A stretch of 64,000 nucleotides of DNA from the NCBI GenBank assembly GCA_963717075.1, contig CAVQVI010000010.1, positions 496,001-560,000 of the forward strand. Direction: 5' to 3'. Under the pieces are notes generated by a model, which was given only the letters and a program-made list of their open reading frames with translations, ran no database searches and had not been told where the DNA came from. Position 1 is the stretch's first letter, and the number at the start of each line of letters is the position of its first letter. The DNA comes from JBGOTP01 sp963717075 (GTDB taxonomy: Bacteria > Acidobacteriota > Vicinamibacteria > Vicinamibacterales > CAVVIG01). This document shows positions 29,189-38,035 of this stretch, piece by piece. Both the position numbers and the translations under genes were made by a program.

Positions 29189-30106
29189 TCATCCGCGCAG
29201 TGTCAGCACCGGGCAGGTCGCGCGCCGGATCACCTGGTTGGTAGTGGAACCCAGAAGCATCACGTCGAGGGCCCTGCGCCCATGGACGCCGAGGACGATG
29301 AGATCGGTTCGCTCCTCGCCAGCCATGCGGAGAATGCCGGCATACGCCTTGCCGTTCGTGATCCGGGGCGTCACGGCGAGGCGATCGCGCGAGGCGTCCG
29401 GCACCAAGCTGCGCAAGCGAGTGATCGCGCTCTTCTCCGCGTAGCGGCGGTACTCGCTCAGGGCGCTCGCCTGTTCGACCGGCAGTTCGCCAAAGGCTGG
29501 GGCTGGAGGCTCCTCCCACGGCCACTCAAGGACGTGCAGGAGCGTCAGGGTCGCGCCAGACTCCCGCGCGATCGAGATGGCGAGCGTGAGCGCCTCCAGC
29601 GACCAATCCGAGAAATCGACCGCGCACAGCAGGCGTGTGAATGGCAGCACCGACGTCGCGTGCGCGCGAGGCGGGACGGTCAACACCGGACAGGTCGCGC
29701 GCCGCAGCACCTTCTCCGTGGTGGAACCGAGCGCGAGATGCTCGAAGCCGCCGGCGCCGTGCGTGCCCATCACAATCAGATCGGCGGGAAGACTCGTCGC
29801 GCGATTGAGGATGTCGGCCGCTGGACGCCCGACGTCGACGAATACGTCGGCGGAAATGCCGGCAGCCTTGGCGGCTCGAAGAGAAACGGCGATCTGCGCC
29901 TCGGCCCGCTGCATGTCCGGCGCTGGTGTGGGATTGTCCGGCAGCGGCAACTCGGGAACACCTGTGGCGACCGGCAGGCAGACGTGGAGCAAGGTGAGTC
30001 CGGCGGCATACCAGCTGGCGATGGCGATCGCGTGCTCAACGGCGTGGCTTGACGCGTCAGAAAAATCCACCGGACACAGGATGCGCGCGAAGTGGCGGGC
30101 TGCCAT
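29189..30106 (-). CDS. Universal stress protein, tandem UspA domains
   Basis: ATG 30106 gives 305 residues with two Usp domains. Domain 1 starts RILCPVDFSDASSHAVEHAIAIA and has GTHGAGGFEHLALGSTTEKVLR. Domain 2 starts RLLCAVDFSDWSLEALTLAISIA and has GVHGRRALDVMLLGSTTNQVIR. Both keep the G-x2-G-x9-GS ATP loop. It is the last gene of a five-gene minus-strand operon (33283 to 29189), 10 bp behind the phosphoribosyltransferase-esterase gene. The layout resembles mycobacterial Rv2623-type proteins. The 144-bp gap to the convergent Usp gene shows nothing notable. Confidence 0.92.
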   Translation of the reverse strand: MAARHFARILCPVDFSDASSHAVEHAIAIASWYAAGLTLLHVCLPVATGVPELPLPDNPTPAPDMQRAEAQIAVSLRAAKAAGISADVFVDVGRPAADILNRATSLPADLIVMGTHGAGGFEHLALGSTTEKVLRRATCPVLTVPPRAHATSVLPFTRLLCAVDFSDWSLEALTLAISIARESGATLTLLHVLEWPWEEPPAPAFGELPVEQASALSEYRRYAEKSAITRLRSLVPDASRDRLAVTPRITNGKAYAGILRMAGEERTDLIVLGVHGRRALDVMLLGSTTNQVIRRATCPVLTLRG

Positions 30107-30116
30107 GGCGTCTCCG

Positions 30117-32115
30117 CTACAGGCCCGAAGGATACGTCTCTTCCACCTCGCGGCCTTCCCACAGCGCCGTGTGCTCGAGGGGCTCGAGCGCCCGCGTCTC
30201 GTCGAAGTGCAGCACGAAATCGAACTGCTGTGACAATTTCGCGTGGAAGTAGTGGCTGCGACGCTCGGTCTCCGGCGCGTAGATAACACCGATGGCGCGT
30301 TCGAGGTGCGGGCCGGCCAGAACCGACGCCAGCTCGGGATCCGTCCGCAGGGGCAGGAGGAAGCGCGGGATTCCGGCCTCATGAAAGATCCGCTCGTAGC
30401 TGCCGGCCAGCGCGGGCCTGACGCGCCGTCTACGCGCCGGGCCATCCCACTCGGTTGCCGCCGTCACCGTCCCCGTGTTCGTCGTGAACCCGACGAGCAC
30501 GGCCTCGGCGCCGAAGCGCTCCCGCACCAGCTGTCCGACGTTCAGCTCGCCACCATCGCCCATCTCCGTCGCCCGGGCATCTCCAAGGTGAGAATTGTGG
30601 GCCCAGAGCACGACGCGAGCGTCGCTCTTCGTCCGCCCGAGGAATGCGCAGCAGCTCGCGGAGCGTCTCCGCCATGTGCTGGTCGCGCAGGTTCCAGGAT
30701 TCGGTGCGCTCCCGGAGCATCGTCCGATAGTACTCTTCGGCGTTGCGCACGAGTCGCGCGTTCTGCTCCGCATAGAAGAAGTCGTCCGGCGCCACGCGTC
30801 CGTCGCGCGACGCGTAATCAGCCCGGCGGCGGTGGAGCTCAACGAGTTCGGCCAGGACCTCTCGCTCGCACGACGGCGCGATCCCATAGCCAGTCGCATA
30901 GGCGTACTGCTGGATCTCGTCGCCGTATCGATCGAAACACGCGTAGCGTGAGCGCGCGCGTCTGGCCGAGAGGGGATCGACTTTGTCGAGATACGCGAGC
31001 ACCGCCTCCATCGACGCGCGAAGACTGTACAGATCGAGACCGTAGAAGCCGGCGCGCTCGCCAGCGGGCTTCGCGTCGTTGTGCGTGCGGAGCCATCCCA
31101 CGAAGTCGAGCACGTCCGCGTTGCGCCACATCCAGGTGGGAAAGCGCCCGAAACCAGCGAGCGCCTGGACACTGTCCTCGTCGGTGCCTCCCCCCCGAAC
31201 GTACCGGTTCACGCGATACGCGTCTGGCCAGTCCGCCTCGACCGCAACGGCGGTGAACCCCTTTTCTTCGATCAATCGGCGCGTGATGAAGGCGCGCTCC
31301 CGATAGAACTCGTGTGTGCCGTGCGTCGCTTCACCGAGTGCCACGATCCGCGCATCGCCAATGCCCTGGATGAGCGCGTCGTACTGCGAGGGATCACCCT
31401 TGAGTGTGATGGCCCGCCGGCGGATCACCGCTACCGGATCGACGGGCTGCGAAACGGCCTCGCGCGTCGGCTTGGACGGTCCAACGGCCACGGCGAGCAG
31501 CCGTGCCACCTCCTCGTCGCTCGTCTGGCCGAATTCTTCGTACCAGAGCCCGACAGCCTCGAACGGCTCGGGCTTTTCGAGACAGACAACCGTGTCGGCA
31601 ATCCGTCCAAGACGCTCGCATGTGTCACGTGCGCCAACCGGCACGGCCACGACGATGCGGGCCGGGCGGTGCTGGCGAAGCGCCAGCACCGCCGCCTGCA
31701 TGGTCGATCCGGTCGCCAGACCATCGTCGATCAGAATCACGGTGCGGTCGCGAAGGAGAGGCGCCTGCCGATCGCCGCGATATGCGCGATCGCGCCGCTC
31801 CAGCTCCAGCCGTTCCCGCACCGCGACCTGCTGAACGAGCGCGTGCGGAATGTGGAGGTCGCGAATGAGATCGTCGCTCAACACCTGGATGCCGCCGGAC
31901 GCGATGGCTCCCATCGCCAGCTCCGGATGACCCGGCACACCGAGCTTACGGACGAGGCAGACGTCCAGCGGCACAGCGAGTTTCGAGGCGACTTCGAACG
32001 CCACTGGCACCCCGCCGCGCGGGAGAGCGAGCACGATGACATCCGAGCGCCCGGCGTAGTCGGTCAGTCGGGCGGCGAGCCGCCGTCCGGCCTCGGTTCG
32101 ATTGCGGAACCGCAT
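30117..32115 (-). CDS. Phosphoribosyltransferase / erythromycin esterase-like fusion (one frameshift)
   Basis: About 666 residues if the frame break near 30645 is corrected. Residues 1-215 form a type I phosphoribosyltransferase (LALPRGGVPVAFEVASKL, then the PRPP loop VILIDDGLATGSTMQAAV). Residues about 240 onward are an erythromycin-esterase-like domain: ARIVALGEATHGTHEFYRERAFITRRLIEEKGFTAVAVEADWPDAYRVNRYV, then VVLWAHNSHLGDARATEM with the family His, ending VIYAPETERRSHYF. The same fusion is known from mycobacteria (Rv2030c, DosR regulon), where its reaction is undefined. The break is a single-base shift between TLRELL and GRTKSDARVVLWAHN. It sits fourth in the operon, 20 bp behind the hibernation factor gene. 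Confidence 0.85.
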
Positions 32116-32135
32116 GGGGAATCCTTCCGGGACGA

Positions 32136-32747
32136 TCAGGCGCGCCGCGCCAGCACTTTCACCGTGCTGGCCTGCGGCCCTTTCTGCCCGCGCTCTTCCG
32201 CGAAGGTCACCTCGGAGCCGACCCGCAATCGCTTCGCGCCCGCACCGAGAACACTATTGGCGTGGAAGTACACTTCGTGCCCGTCCTCGGCCTCGATGGT
32301 GCCGAAACCATCCACAGGTGTCCACCGGATGACGCGGCCGCTCGGTTGCGCGTTGTGCACCTTCACGGCCCCGCGCTGACGCCGAACTTGGTCCTGCAGC
32401 CGACGCCGGACGCTATCGAACGCCTTACGGATGACGAGGTGCAGATCCTTGCGTACGCCCTCGACCTCGAGGGCCTTGGCCCATTTCTGCGCGGCGAGAT
32501 CCGCCGAGATTCCACGCAGGTTCGCTTCGCGCGTCACATCGACCTCGCCGCCGGGCGTCCTGAGGTTGACGGACACGTGGAACGGGTTGCCACCTCGATG
32601 ATGCCGGTGAGGCATCTCGACGAGCACACGGCAGGATTGAATATCCCCGAAGAAGACCGTCAGCTTCTCGACACGCTTGCGCACCTCCGAGTCAATCCAT
32701 GGCGAGGGTCGGAGATTTCGGAACGTCACTTCGCATGGGAAGGTCAT
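32136..32747 (-). CDS. Ribosome hibernation factor (HPF/RaiA-like) fused to a cold-shock domain
   Basis: The 203-residue protein has an S30AE (HPF/RaiA) domain in residues about 1-125 (VRKRVEKLTVFFGDIQSCRVLVEMPHRHHRGGNPFHVSVNLRTPGGEVDVTRE). After it comes a complete cold-shock domain: SGRVIRWTPVDGFGTIEAEDGHEVYFHANSVL, with RNP1-like GFGTIE and RNP2-like VYFHA. HPF binds the decoding centre of resting ribosomes, and the cold-shock fold binds single-stranded RNA. The fusion suggests ribosome silencing with an RNA contact. It is third in the stress operon, 6 bp behind the DUF4342 gene. Confidence 0.9.
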   Translation of the reverse strand: MTFPCEVTFRNLRPSPWIDSEVRKRVEKLTVFFGDIQSCRVLVEMPHRHHRGGNPFHVSVNLRTPGGEVDVTREANLRGISADLAAQKWAKALEVEGVRKDLHLVIRKAFDSVRRRLQDQVRRQRGAVKVHNAQPSGRVIRWTPVDGFGTIEAEDGHEVYFHANSVLGAGAKRLRVGSEVTFAEERGQKGPQASTVKVLARRA

Positions 32748-32753
32748 GGAGTT

Positions 32754-33035
32754 TCAGCTGGCGGTCTTCTGGGTGTCCTTTGATTGTTCGGCATCGGCGC
32801 GCTCAACCTGAATGGTGCAGTCCTTGAGGAGCGCGACCAACGTGCCGAGTGCCGCGAGGACGGGCGCAAGCACGGCTCCGAGCACGCCGGCCGTCAGCGG
32901 AAACTCGGCGACCGTACGGCCCTGGTGCTGGACGACTACCCTGCGCACATTGCCTTCATGGATGAGCTTTCGAAGTTTGTCGACGATGTCACTGCCTTCG
33001 ACCTTGAACGATTCCCACCAGGTTTTCTCCGTCAC
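32754..33035 (-). CDS. DUF4342 domain protein
   Basis: GTG 33035 is chosen because AAAGAGGG lies 7 nt upstream; the frame can be extended to TTG 33056, but that would include the ribosome site. The 93-residue product reads TEKTWWESFKVEGSDIVDKLRKLIHEGNVRRVVVQHQGRTVAEFPLTAGVLGAVLAPVLAALGTLVALL, a DUF4342 fold with one hydrophobic membrane-like segment. Function is unknown; the family often sits next to stress genes. It is second in the operon. Confidence 0.85.
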   Translation of the reverse strand: MTEKTWWESFKVEGSDIVDKLRKLIHEGNVRRVVVQHQGRTVAEFPLTAGVLGAVLAPVLAALGTLVALLKDCTIQVERADAEQSKDTQKTAS

Positions 33036-33067
33036 AACATCACCCTCTTTAGCCAACTGTTTCAGGT

Positions 33068-33283
33068 TTAGACGCCGGCGTCAGCGCGCATGTAGAGACT
33101 CGCATGGGTTCGACGCAGAAAGTGCGCTTTGACGAGAATATCAAGCAGATTCTGCGATCTGTCGGGGTCGAGCCCCCACAGCCGCTGAACCTGAGACTTC
33201 GTGAGGTTCAGCCCGGGAATCTCCAGATACTCGGAACGAATCAGCTCGAGCCACTCCTCATTGGTCGTTTCAGTTGTGGTCAC
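33068..33283 (-). CDS. Small hypothetical protein, first gene of the stress operon
   Basis: The start is taken as GTG 33283 because the upstream TTG (33301) lies inside the candidate sigma-54 promoter. The 71-residue product (TTTETTNEEWLELIRSEYLEIPGLNLTKSQVQRLWGLDPDRSQNLLDILVKAHFLRRTHASLYMRAD) looks like a small winged-helix or helix-turn-helix fold. I do not recognise a named family, but proteins of this shape are common in such genomes. It could be a regulator of the operon; this is a guess. Confidence 0.6.
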   Translation of the reverse strand: MTTTETTNEEWLELIRSEYLEIPGLNLTKSQVQRLWGLDPDRSQNLLDILVKAHFLRRTHASLYMRADAGV

Positions 33284-33297
33284 GGCTGCACCGCTTC

Positions 33298-33312
33298 GCA
33301 ACGACCATACCA
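33298..33312 (-). promoter_or_regulatory. Candidate sigma-54 promoter of the five-gene stress operon
   Basis: On the minus strand TGGTATGGTCGTTGC fits TGG-N8-TTGC, with a G at the conserved eighth position. The C at -12 is 33298, so transcription should start near 33286, about 3 nt before GTG 33283. The stretch GTCGTTGCGA is shared with the 28287 promoter, at the same distance from the start codon. Confidence 0.55.
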
Positions 33313-33376
33313 GAAATCATCAGGTCAAAAACCGACATCGTGTGCGGGAACCGCATCGCCGGACAGTGGAGGACCT

Positions 33377-33411
33377 GCGGGATTTCTCGCGGCTGGCCGG
33401 AAAATCCCCGC
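33377..33411 (-). promoter_or_regulatory. Candidate activator site pair (UAS 2) for the stress operon
   Basis: In gene orientation TGCGGGGATTTTCCGG (33397-33412) is followed by GCGAGAAATCCCGC (33377-33390), about 20 bp apart centre to centre. The pair is placed about 118 bp before the predicted start. The rest of the 184-bp gap to the Mg ATPase stop holds only the promoter. Confidence 0.5.
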
Positions 33412-33467
33412 ACCTCGGGCCTGGTTGGTTTCGGGCCGCGGTTGAGCGCACCGACACCGCACCCCTG

Positions 33468-35990
33468 TTACGACGCCGCTCTGTAAAACCAGTGCTTCAT
33501 TGTCTCGGTTGATACAACGTAAAGCGCAGTAATCCCCGCAATCGTTGCGACCAGTGGGACGGGCAGCGGAGTGAAGCCGAACATGCCAGCCCCCGGTACG
33601 TACGGGACGGCAAAGGTCAGCACAATGAGCAGGCAGGTGGACGTCAGCAGAAGCGTGCCCGGACGGCTCAGAAAGAAGGGGCGCCTGGTCCGCACGACGA
33701 GCGCAATCACCAGCTCGGTGAGCAACGACTCGACGAACCAGCCGGTTCTGAACTCGGCCGGCCCCGCGTGGAACACGGTGAGCAACAGGACGAACGTCAG
33801 GATGTCGAACACGGAACTGAGCGCGCCGAACTCCACCATGAAGCGCCCGATGAACCGCATGTCCCAGCGCTGCGGCCGTTCGACGAGCTCGTGGTCCACC
33901 GCGTCGTTGGCGATGCCGACGGCGGGCACATCCGACAGGAAGTTGTTCAACAGGATCTGACCGGCCGTGAGCGGCAGGAACGGCAGAAACAGCGACGCCG
34001 CCGCCATACTGGTCATGTTTCCCATGTTCGCGCTCGTCGTGGTCAGGATGTACTTGAGCGTATTGGCGAACGTCCTGCGGCCTTCGGCGATGCCCTGCCT
34101 GATGACGTCGAGGTCGTGTTCGAGCAATACGAAGTCGGCCGCCTGCCGAGCCACGTCAACGGCATGCTCGACCGACAGGCTCGTGTCGGCTGCGTGCATC
34201 GCGGGCGCGTCGTTGACCCCGTCACCGAGGAACCCGACAACGTGTCCCATCTTCTTCAGCGCCAGGATGATGCGCTCCTTCTGATTGGGATCGACCTCCA
34301 CGAAGAGTTCCGTACGGTCCGCGAGGTGCCAGAGCGCCTCGTCGTTGACCACCTGAAGCTCGGATCCGGTGAGCACGCGGTCCGACCGAATACCGACCAG
34401 CGACGCGACGTACTGCGTCACCGCTTTGCTGTCGCCCGTGATGATCTTAATGGACACACCGAGCGCAGCCAGGCTGTCAATCGCGCCCTTCGCATCGTGT
34501 TTCGGTTGGTCGAGAAACGTGAGAAATCCGGCGAACGTCAGGTCCCGCTCGACCTCTCGCGTGTACGCCGGGAGATGGTCGATCGGCCGCAGCGCCAGAG
34601 CGACGACCCGCAGTCCCTGTTCACTCCACTGCCGGTAGCGCTCCTCGATGCGCGCACGCGCCGTATCGTCGAGACTGGAGCCATCCTGCAGTCGTGTGCA
34701 GATCTCGGTGACGTGATGGAATGCCCCTTTGGTGATCAACTGAGTGCCGTCCGTCGTGTCCACGATCACGCTCACGCGCTTGCGGACAAAGTCGAACGGC
34801 AATTCCGCGCGCTTCACGACGCCGGACAGCTCGGGCACACCGGCGGCGCAGGCAGCGATGATGGCGTCGTCCAGCGGGTTCTCGAGGCCTGTTTGAAGCG
34901 CGGCGTTCCACGCACTCAACCGCTGCACATCGGAGGACGGGAGCCCGAAGGCATCGTATGCGCCCTCGAGGCGGACCACTCCTTCCGTGAGGGTGCCGGT
35001 CTTGTCCGTGCACAGGACGTCCATGCTGCCGAGGTTCTCGATCGCGTTCAGTCGCCGGACGAGCACGCCGTGACGCGCCATCATCTGCGCGCCGCGCGCC
35101 AGGTTGACGCTCAGCACGGCCGGCAGCAGCTCGGGGCTCAATCCCACGGCGAGCGCGATCGAGAACAGCAGCGTTTCGACCGGCGGCCGTCCACGGAGCG
35201 CGTGCACCACGAACACAGCGAGCGTCATGAGCAGCATGGTGATCGTAAGGAGGTAGCCGAAGCGCCGAATGCCCCGGTCGAACTCGGTCTCCGGCGAAGG
35301 CACCGCCAGCCGCGCCGCGACGGCGCCGAATTCCGTACGCAGGCCGGTATTGACGACCACACAGGTGGCATTGCCACTACGCACGTTCGTGCCGAGAAAC
35401 ACACAGTTTCGTCGATCGCGCAGTGCCGCCGACCGAGCGACTGGGCCCGGACGTTTGTCGACCGGAAAACTCTCGCCGGTCAGGACCGCCTCACTCACAA
35501 ACAGGTCCGCTGATTCGAGGATCATCGCGTCCGCGGGAACCAGGCTCCCGGCCGACAGCTGCACGATGTCGCCGGGCACCAGTTCTTCCGAGGCAATGCT
35601 GACGGTTCTACCGCCACGCACTAAACGCACACGGATGCGCACCGACGACTCGAGCGCCGCCGCGGCCGACCGCGCACTGTACTCGCGCCGGTACCCGATG
35701 CCCACTGTCACGAGCACGATGGTGAGTACCATGGCCGCGTCGGTCCACTCGCCGGTCATGGATGAAGCGCCAGCCGCACCCAGAAGGATGAACAGCAGCG
35801 GATTCCGGATCTGACTGAACAGCACCCGCAAGCGCGTCGGCCCGGCCTCTTTGTGGATGCGGTTCGGTCCCCAGACCGCGAGACGTCTGACCGCCTCTTC
35901 TTCGGTCAATCCGTCACGCGAGGACTGCAGCCGAGCATGAAGGGATGCTTCGTCCAGTGTCCAGTACGGTTCCTCGTGCGCTGGGGTCAT
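33468..35990 (-). CDS. mgtA: Magnesium-translocating P-type ATPase (MgtA/MgtB type)
   Basis: The 840-residue P3B-type ATPase imports Mg2+ using ATP. Visible motifs: TGES at 171-174, the membrane signature GLSPELLPAV (283-292) typical of Mg pumps, DKTGTLTEG with the phosphorylated D329, and the hinge GDGVNDAPAM. An N-terminal cation-ATPase domain and about ten membrane segments are present, ending near YVVSTETMKHWF. Its start overlaps the preceding gene by 4 bp, so it is the second gene of a two-gene unit with the candidate promoter at 36992. No Mg riboswitch-like leader was found. In mycobacteria a P-type ATPase (ctpF) is also part of the dormancy regulon. Confidence 0.92.
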   Translation of the reverse strand: MTPAHEEPYWTLDEASLHARLQSSRDGLTEEEAVRRLAVWGPNRIHKEAGPTRLRVLFSQIRNPLLFILLGAAGASSMTGEWTDAAMVLTIVLVTVGIGYRREYSARSAAAALESSVRIRVRLVRGGRTVSIASEELVPGDIVQLSAGSLVPADAMILESADLFVSEAVLTGESFPVDKRPGPVARSAALRDRRNCVFLGTNVRSGNATCVVVNTGLRTEFGAVAARLAVPSPETEFDRGIRRFGYLLTITMLLMTLAVFVVHALRGRPPVETLLFSIALAVGLSPELLPAVLSVNLARGAQMMARHGVLVRRLNAIENLGSMDVLCTDKTGTLTEGVVRLEGAYDAFGLPSSDVQRLSAWNAALQTGLENPLDDAIIAACAAGVPELSGVVKRAELPFDFVRKRVSVIVDTTDGTQLITKGAFHHVTEICTRLQDGSSLDDTARARIEERYRQWSEQGLRVVALALRPIDHLPAYTREVERDLTFAGFLTFLDQPKHDAKGAIDSLAALGVSIKIITGDSKAVTQYVASLVGIRSDRVLTGSELQVVNDEALWHLADRTELFVEVDPNQKERIILALKKMGHVVGFLGDGVNDAPAMHAADTSLSVEHAVDVARQAADFVLLEHDLDVIRQGIAEGRRTFANTLKYILTTTSANMGNMTSMAAASLFLPFLPLTAGQILLNNFLSDVPAVGIANDAVDHELVERPQRWDMRFIGRFMVEFGALSSVFDILTFVLLLTVFHAGPAEFRTGWFVESLLTELVIALVVRTRRPFFLSRPGTLLLTSTCLLIVLTFAVPYVPGAGMFGFTPLPVPLVATIAGITALYVVSTETMKHWFYRAAS

Positions 35991-36974
35991 GTCAGTCCCC
36001 TGCGTACGGGAGAAGGGGGCGGGTCGCCTCCCTCGAGACGACGCCGCACGCCCTGAAGGAGGTCGGCAGCCTGATTCTTCAACTGCCGCTCGATGGCCGC
36101 CCGCACGAGTCCCCCGAAGACGCCGCGAAGCAGATCCACCTCCGACTGATTGACGTACACGAAATACGTCACACCGCGTTCATCATGCGCGAGGGTCGTC
36201 ACGCCCCAGAGGCCATCCAGGTAGTGCGTCGCGAACACTTGCCGGCTGACGATGATCGGGGAGGGCAGGTCGGGGCTCTCGGCACGCGCAATCGTCACGT
36301 GCGTCGCGCTGACAATGGGTTTGCCCGACAAGCGTTCCTTGGACCAGTACAGGAACGACTCGACATCGGGAGTAGAGACGCGCGGATACTGCGTGATGTG
36401 ATTGGACAGTTGCGGCCACTGCGTGGAGAGGAACAGCGGCGGCGGCGGGCCTTCGTCTCGCCCTCGTCGCAGATACTCCTGAGCGCGCGCAAGCACGACA
36501 CGGCGAAATGCGACTGAGATGGCGTCCTGCTGCTGAGATCGAGGCTGAGTGAAGCTGCGCTGCAGCTCGGTAATTTCCGTCGGGCCGCAGCTTGAGTCCG
36601 CAGTCTGCGGGCCGGCACCGGCGTAGCTCGTCGATGTCCACCCGTTCGATTGTCAGCCCATCGAGATCTTCGAGCCGCGGCGGGTCGGAGAACCGACCGA
36701 TTTCCGGGACGTAAGAACTGCGCCTGAGCTCCGCGATGCTCCGGTACCACGCGGTGAGGCGGACACCATCGGCCGCAATCCGAACGGCCGACACCAACGT
36801 GACTTCTCGCGGCCGGCTCCGCACGGTTCGGACGATCACCTCGCCACCGGCCAGCCTGCGCTCTTCCCGGTCGCCAAACACCGCCGTCGGATGCAGAAAT
36901 GCAAATGGATCCGACAACGCTGCCAGGGGCGCAAGGGCCGACGCCACCACGAGCGCCGTCAGGGCGTACATCAT
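35987..36974 (-). CDS. Exported hypothetical protein, one frameshift
   Basis: Read through one frame change the gene encodes about 328 residues. ATG 36974 begins a signal peptide (MMYALTALVVASALAPLAALS) and has GGGGAA just upstream. The N-terminal half reads EVIVRTVRSRPREVTLVSAVRIAADGVRLTAWYRSI. After the break (CGGCCCGACGG near 36586, one extra C) it continues TEITELQRSFTQPRSQQQD, then RRVVLARAQEYLRRGRDEG and RAESPDLPSPIIVSRQVFATHYLDGLWGVTTLAHDERGVTYFVYVNQSEVDLLRGVFGGLVRAAIERQL. I do not know this family. It overlaps mgtA by 4 bp and lies behind a candidate sigma-54 promoter, so it may work with the pump. Confidence 0.65.
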
Positions 36975-36991
36975 GTCGTTCCCCGGTCGAA

Positions 36992-37006
36992 GCAACGTTG
37001 AGTCCA
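36992..37006 (-). promoter_or_regulatory. Candidate sigma-54 promoter of the exported protein-mgtA unit
   Basis: TGGACTCAACGTTGC on the minus strand keeps GG and GC at sigma-54 spacing but deviates at four positions in the -24 box. The predicted start is near 36980, 6 nt before ATG 36974. Confidence 0.4.
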
Positions 37007-37095
37007 CGATCCGTGAGGCAACGCCCTTGCATGCGCCGCAGTGAACGCGTCTGCGGCGCTACAATGCGGACGTCGGTCCGCTCGACGATCAGACA

Positions 37096-37108
37096 GCGCG
37101 GGAAATCC
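37096..37108 (-). promoter_or_regulatory. Candidate activator site (UAS 4) between the mgtA unit and the CBS gene
   Basis: GGATTTCCCGCGC in the orientation of the mgtA unit is a weaker relative of the GCGGGGATTTTCCGC motif. It is centred about 123 bp before the predicted start. It also lies 37 nt before the CBS gene, which has GGGAG as ribosome site and an AGGCAACGCCCTTGC element at 37016-37030. Confidence 0.35.
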
Positions 37109-37144
37109 GACACAGAACCGAATGACCGGCAACGGGAGCCTACC

Positions 37145-37594
37145 ATGAGAATATTCGACGTGATGACCGAGGGTGTACGGACGATTTCGCCAACCGCCTC
37201 AGCCGAAGCCGCGCGAGAAACGATGCGATTGCACGGAATCCATCACCTCATCGTCGCCGACAAGTCCGACGTTGTGGGCGTGGTTTCGACTCGCGATCTG
37301 GGTCGGCCCGGCTCGGCGCGCGAACAAGAGTCGTCGGTGGCCGACATCATGAGCGCACCGGCCGTGACGGTTGACCGGGAGACGCCTTTGCGCAAGGCCG
37401 CCAACATGATGCGCGGACGTTTCATCGGCTGCCTTGTCGTCGTCAAGGGACGTCGGCCCGTCGGTATCGTGACGGTGTCGGACCTTCTGGACGTGATCGG
37501 GAGAGGCGGCGATCGGCAGCCTCGCGCGGCAGCGCCATCCGGGGTGCAGTATCGCGCGCACCACCGGAAACGCCCGGCGGGAGGCGTCTGGTAG
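37145..37594 (+). CDS. CBS-domain pair protein
   Basis: From ATG 37145, with CGGGAGCC upstream, the 149-residue protein is a Bateman module of two CBS motifs: VMTEGVRTISPTASAEAARETMRLHGIHHLIVADKSDVVGVVSTRDL and IMSAPAVTVDRETPLRKAANMMRGRFIGCLVVVKGRRPVGIVTVSDLLDVI. A basic tail follows (YRAHHRKRPAGG). Such stand-alone CBS proteins bind adenine nucleotides and sense energy charge; hypoxic response protein 1 (Rv2626c) of mycobacteria has this build. It is divergent from the mgtA unit. Confidence 0.92.
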   Translation: MRIFDVMTEGVRTISPTASAEAARETMRLHGIHHLIVADKSDVVGVVSTRDLGRPGSAREQESSVADIMSAPAVTVDRETPLRKAANMMRGRFIGCLVVVKGRRPVGIVTVSDLLDVIGRGGDRQPRAAAPSGVQYRAHHRKRPAGGVW

Positions 37595-38014
37595 TCAGGG
37601 CTTGCCGGCAATTCGCATGTTCTTGACGTAGCGGTGGCACTGATAGCAGGCCATCGTCAAGGACACGTAGTGCATCGCCGCAAGGTCAAGGTCGTGCTGC
37701 TTGGCAGCGGCGACCAGATCCTCTGTCGCGCGAAGGAACGTGTCGCTCTGCCGGCGGTATTCCGGGGTCTTGAACACCATCCACGCGAGATCGTTCGTCG
37801 CGCGTGAAAGCGCCTGGCTCTCGCGTTCGAGCATCGCATAGTCACTGGTGGTGATGGCTTCGAGCAATCGCTGTGCGTGCGCCAACTTCTCCCGCATCAC
37901 ACGACCGGTTGCGGCCGTCTGCATGGCGGCCGATCCGGATGATGTGAGGAGAAGGAGCACCACCGAAACCACGCCAAGAGCCCTGGGGACAGTCCATCTG
38001 TTGATCATCGTCAC
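37595..38014 (-). CDS. Small periplasmic c-type cytochrome, cytochrome c-prime-like
   Basis: The 139-residue protein has a signal peptide (about 1-32) and a four-helix layout. It ends in the haem motif C123-Y-Q-C126-H127 near the C-terminus (LTMACYQCHRYVKNMRIA), as in cytochromes c-prime. These bind NO or CO or carry single electrons in the periplasm. It lies 21 bp behind hsp20 on the same strand and is probably driven by the same candidate sigma-54 promoter. Confidence 0.8.
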   Translation of the reverse strand: MTMINRWTVPRALGVVSVVLLLLTSSGSAAMQTAATGRVMREKLAHAQRLLEAITTSDYAMLERESQALSRATNDLAWMVFKTPEYRRQSDTFLRATEDLVAAAKQHDLDLAAMHYVSLTMACYQCHRYVKNMRIAGKP

Positions 38015-38035
38015 ACCTTTGTACCGACCGCCGGG

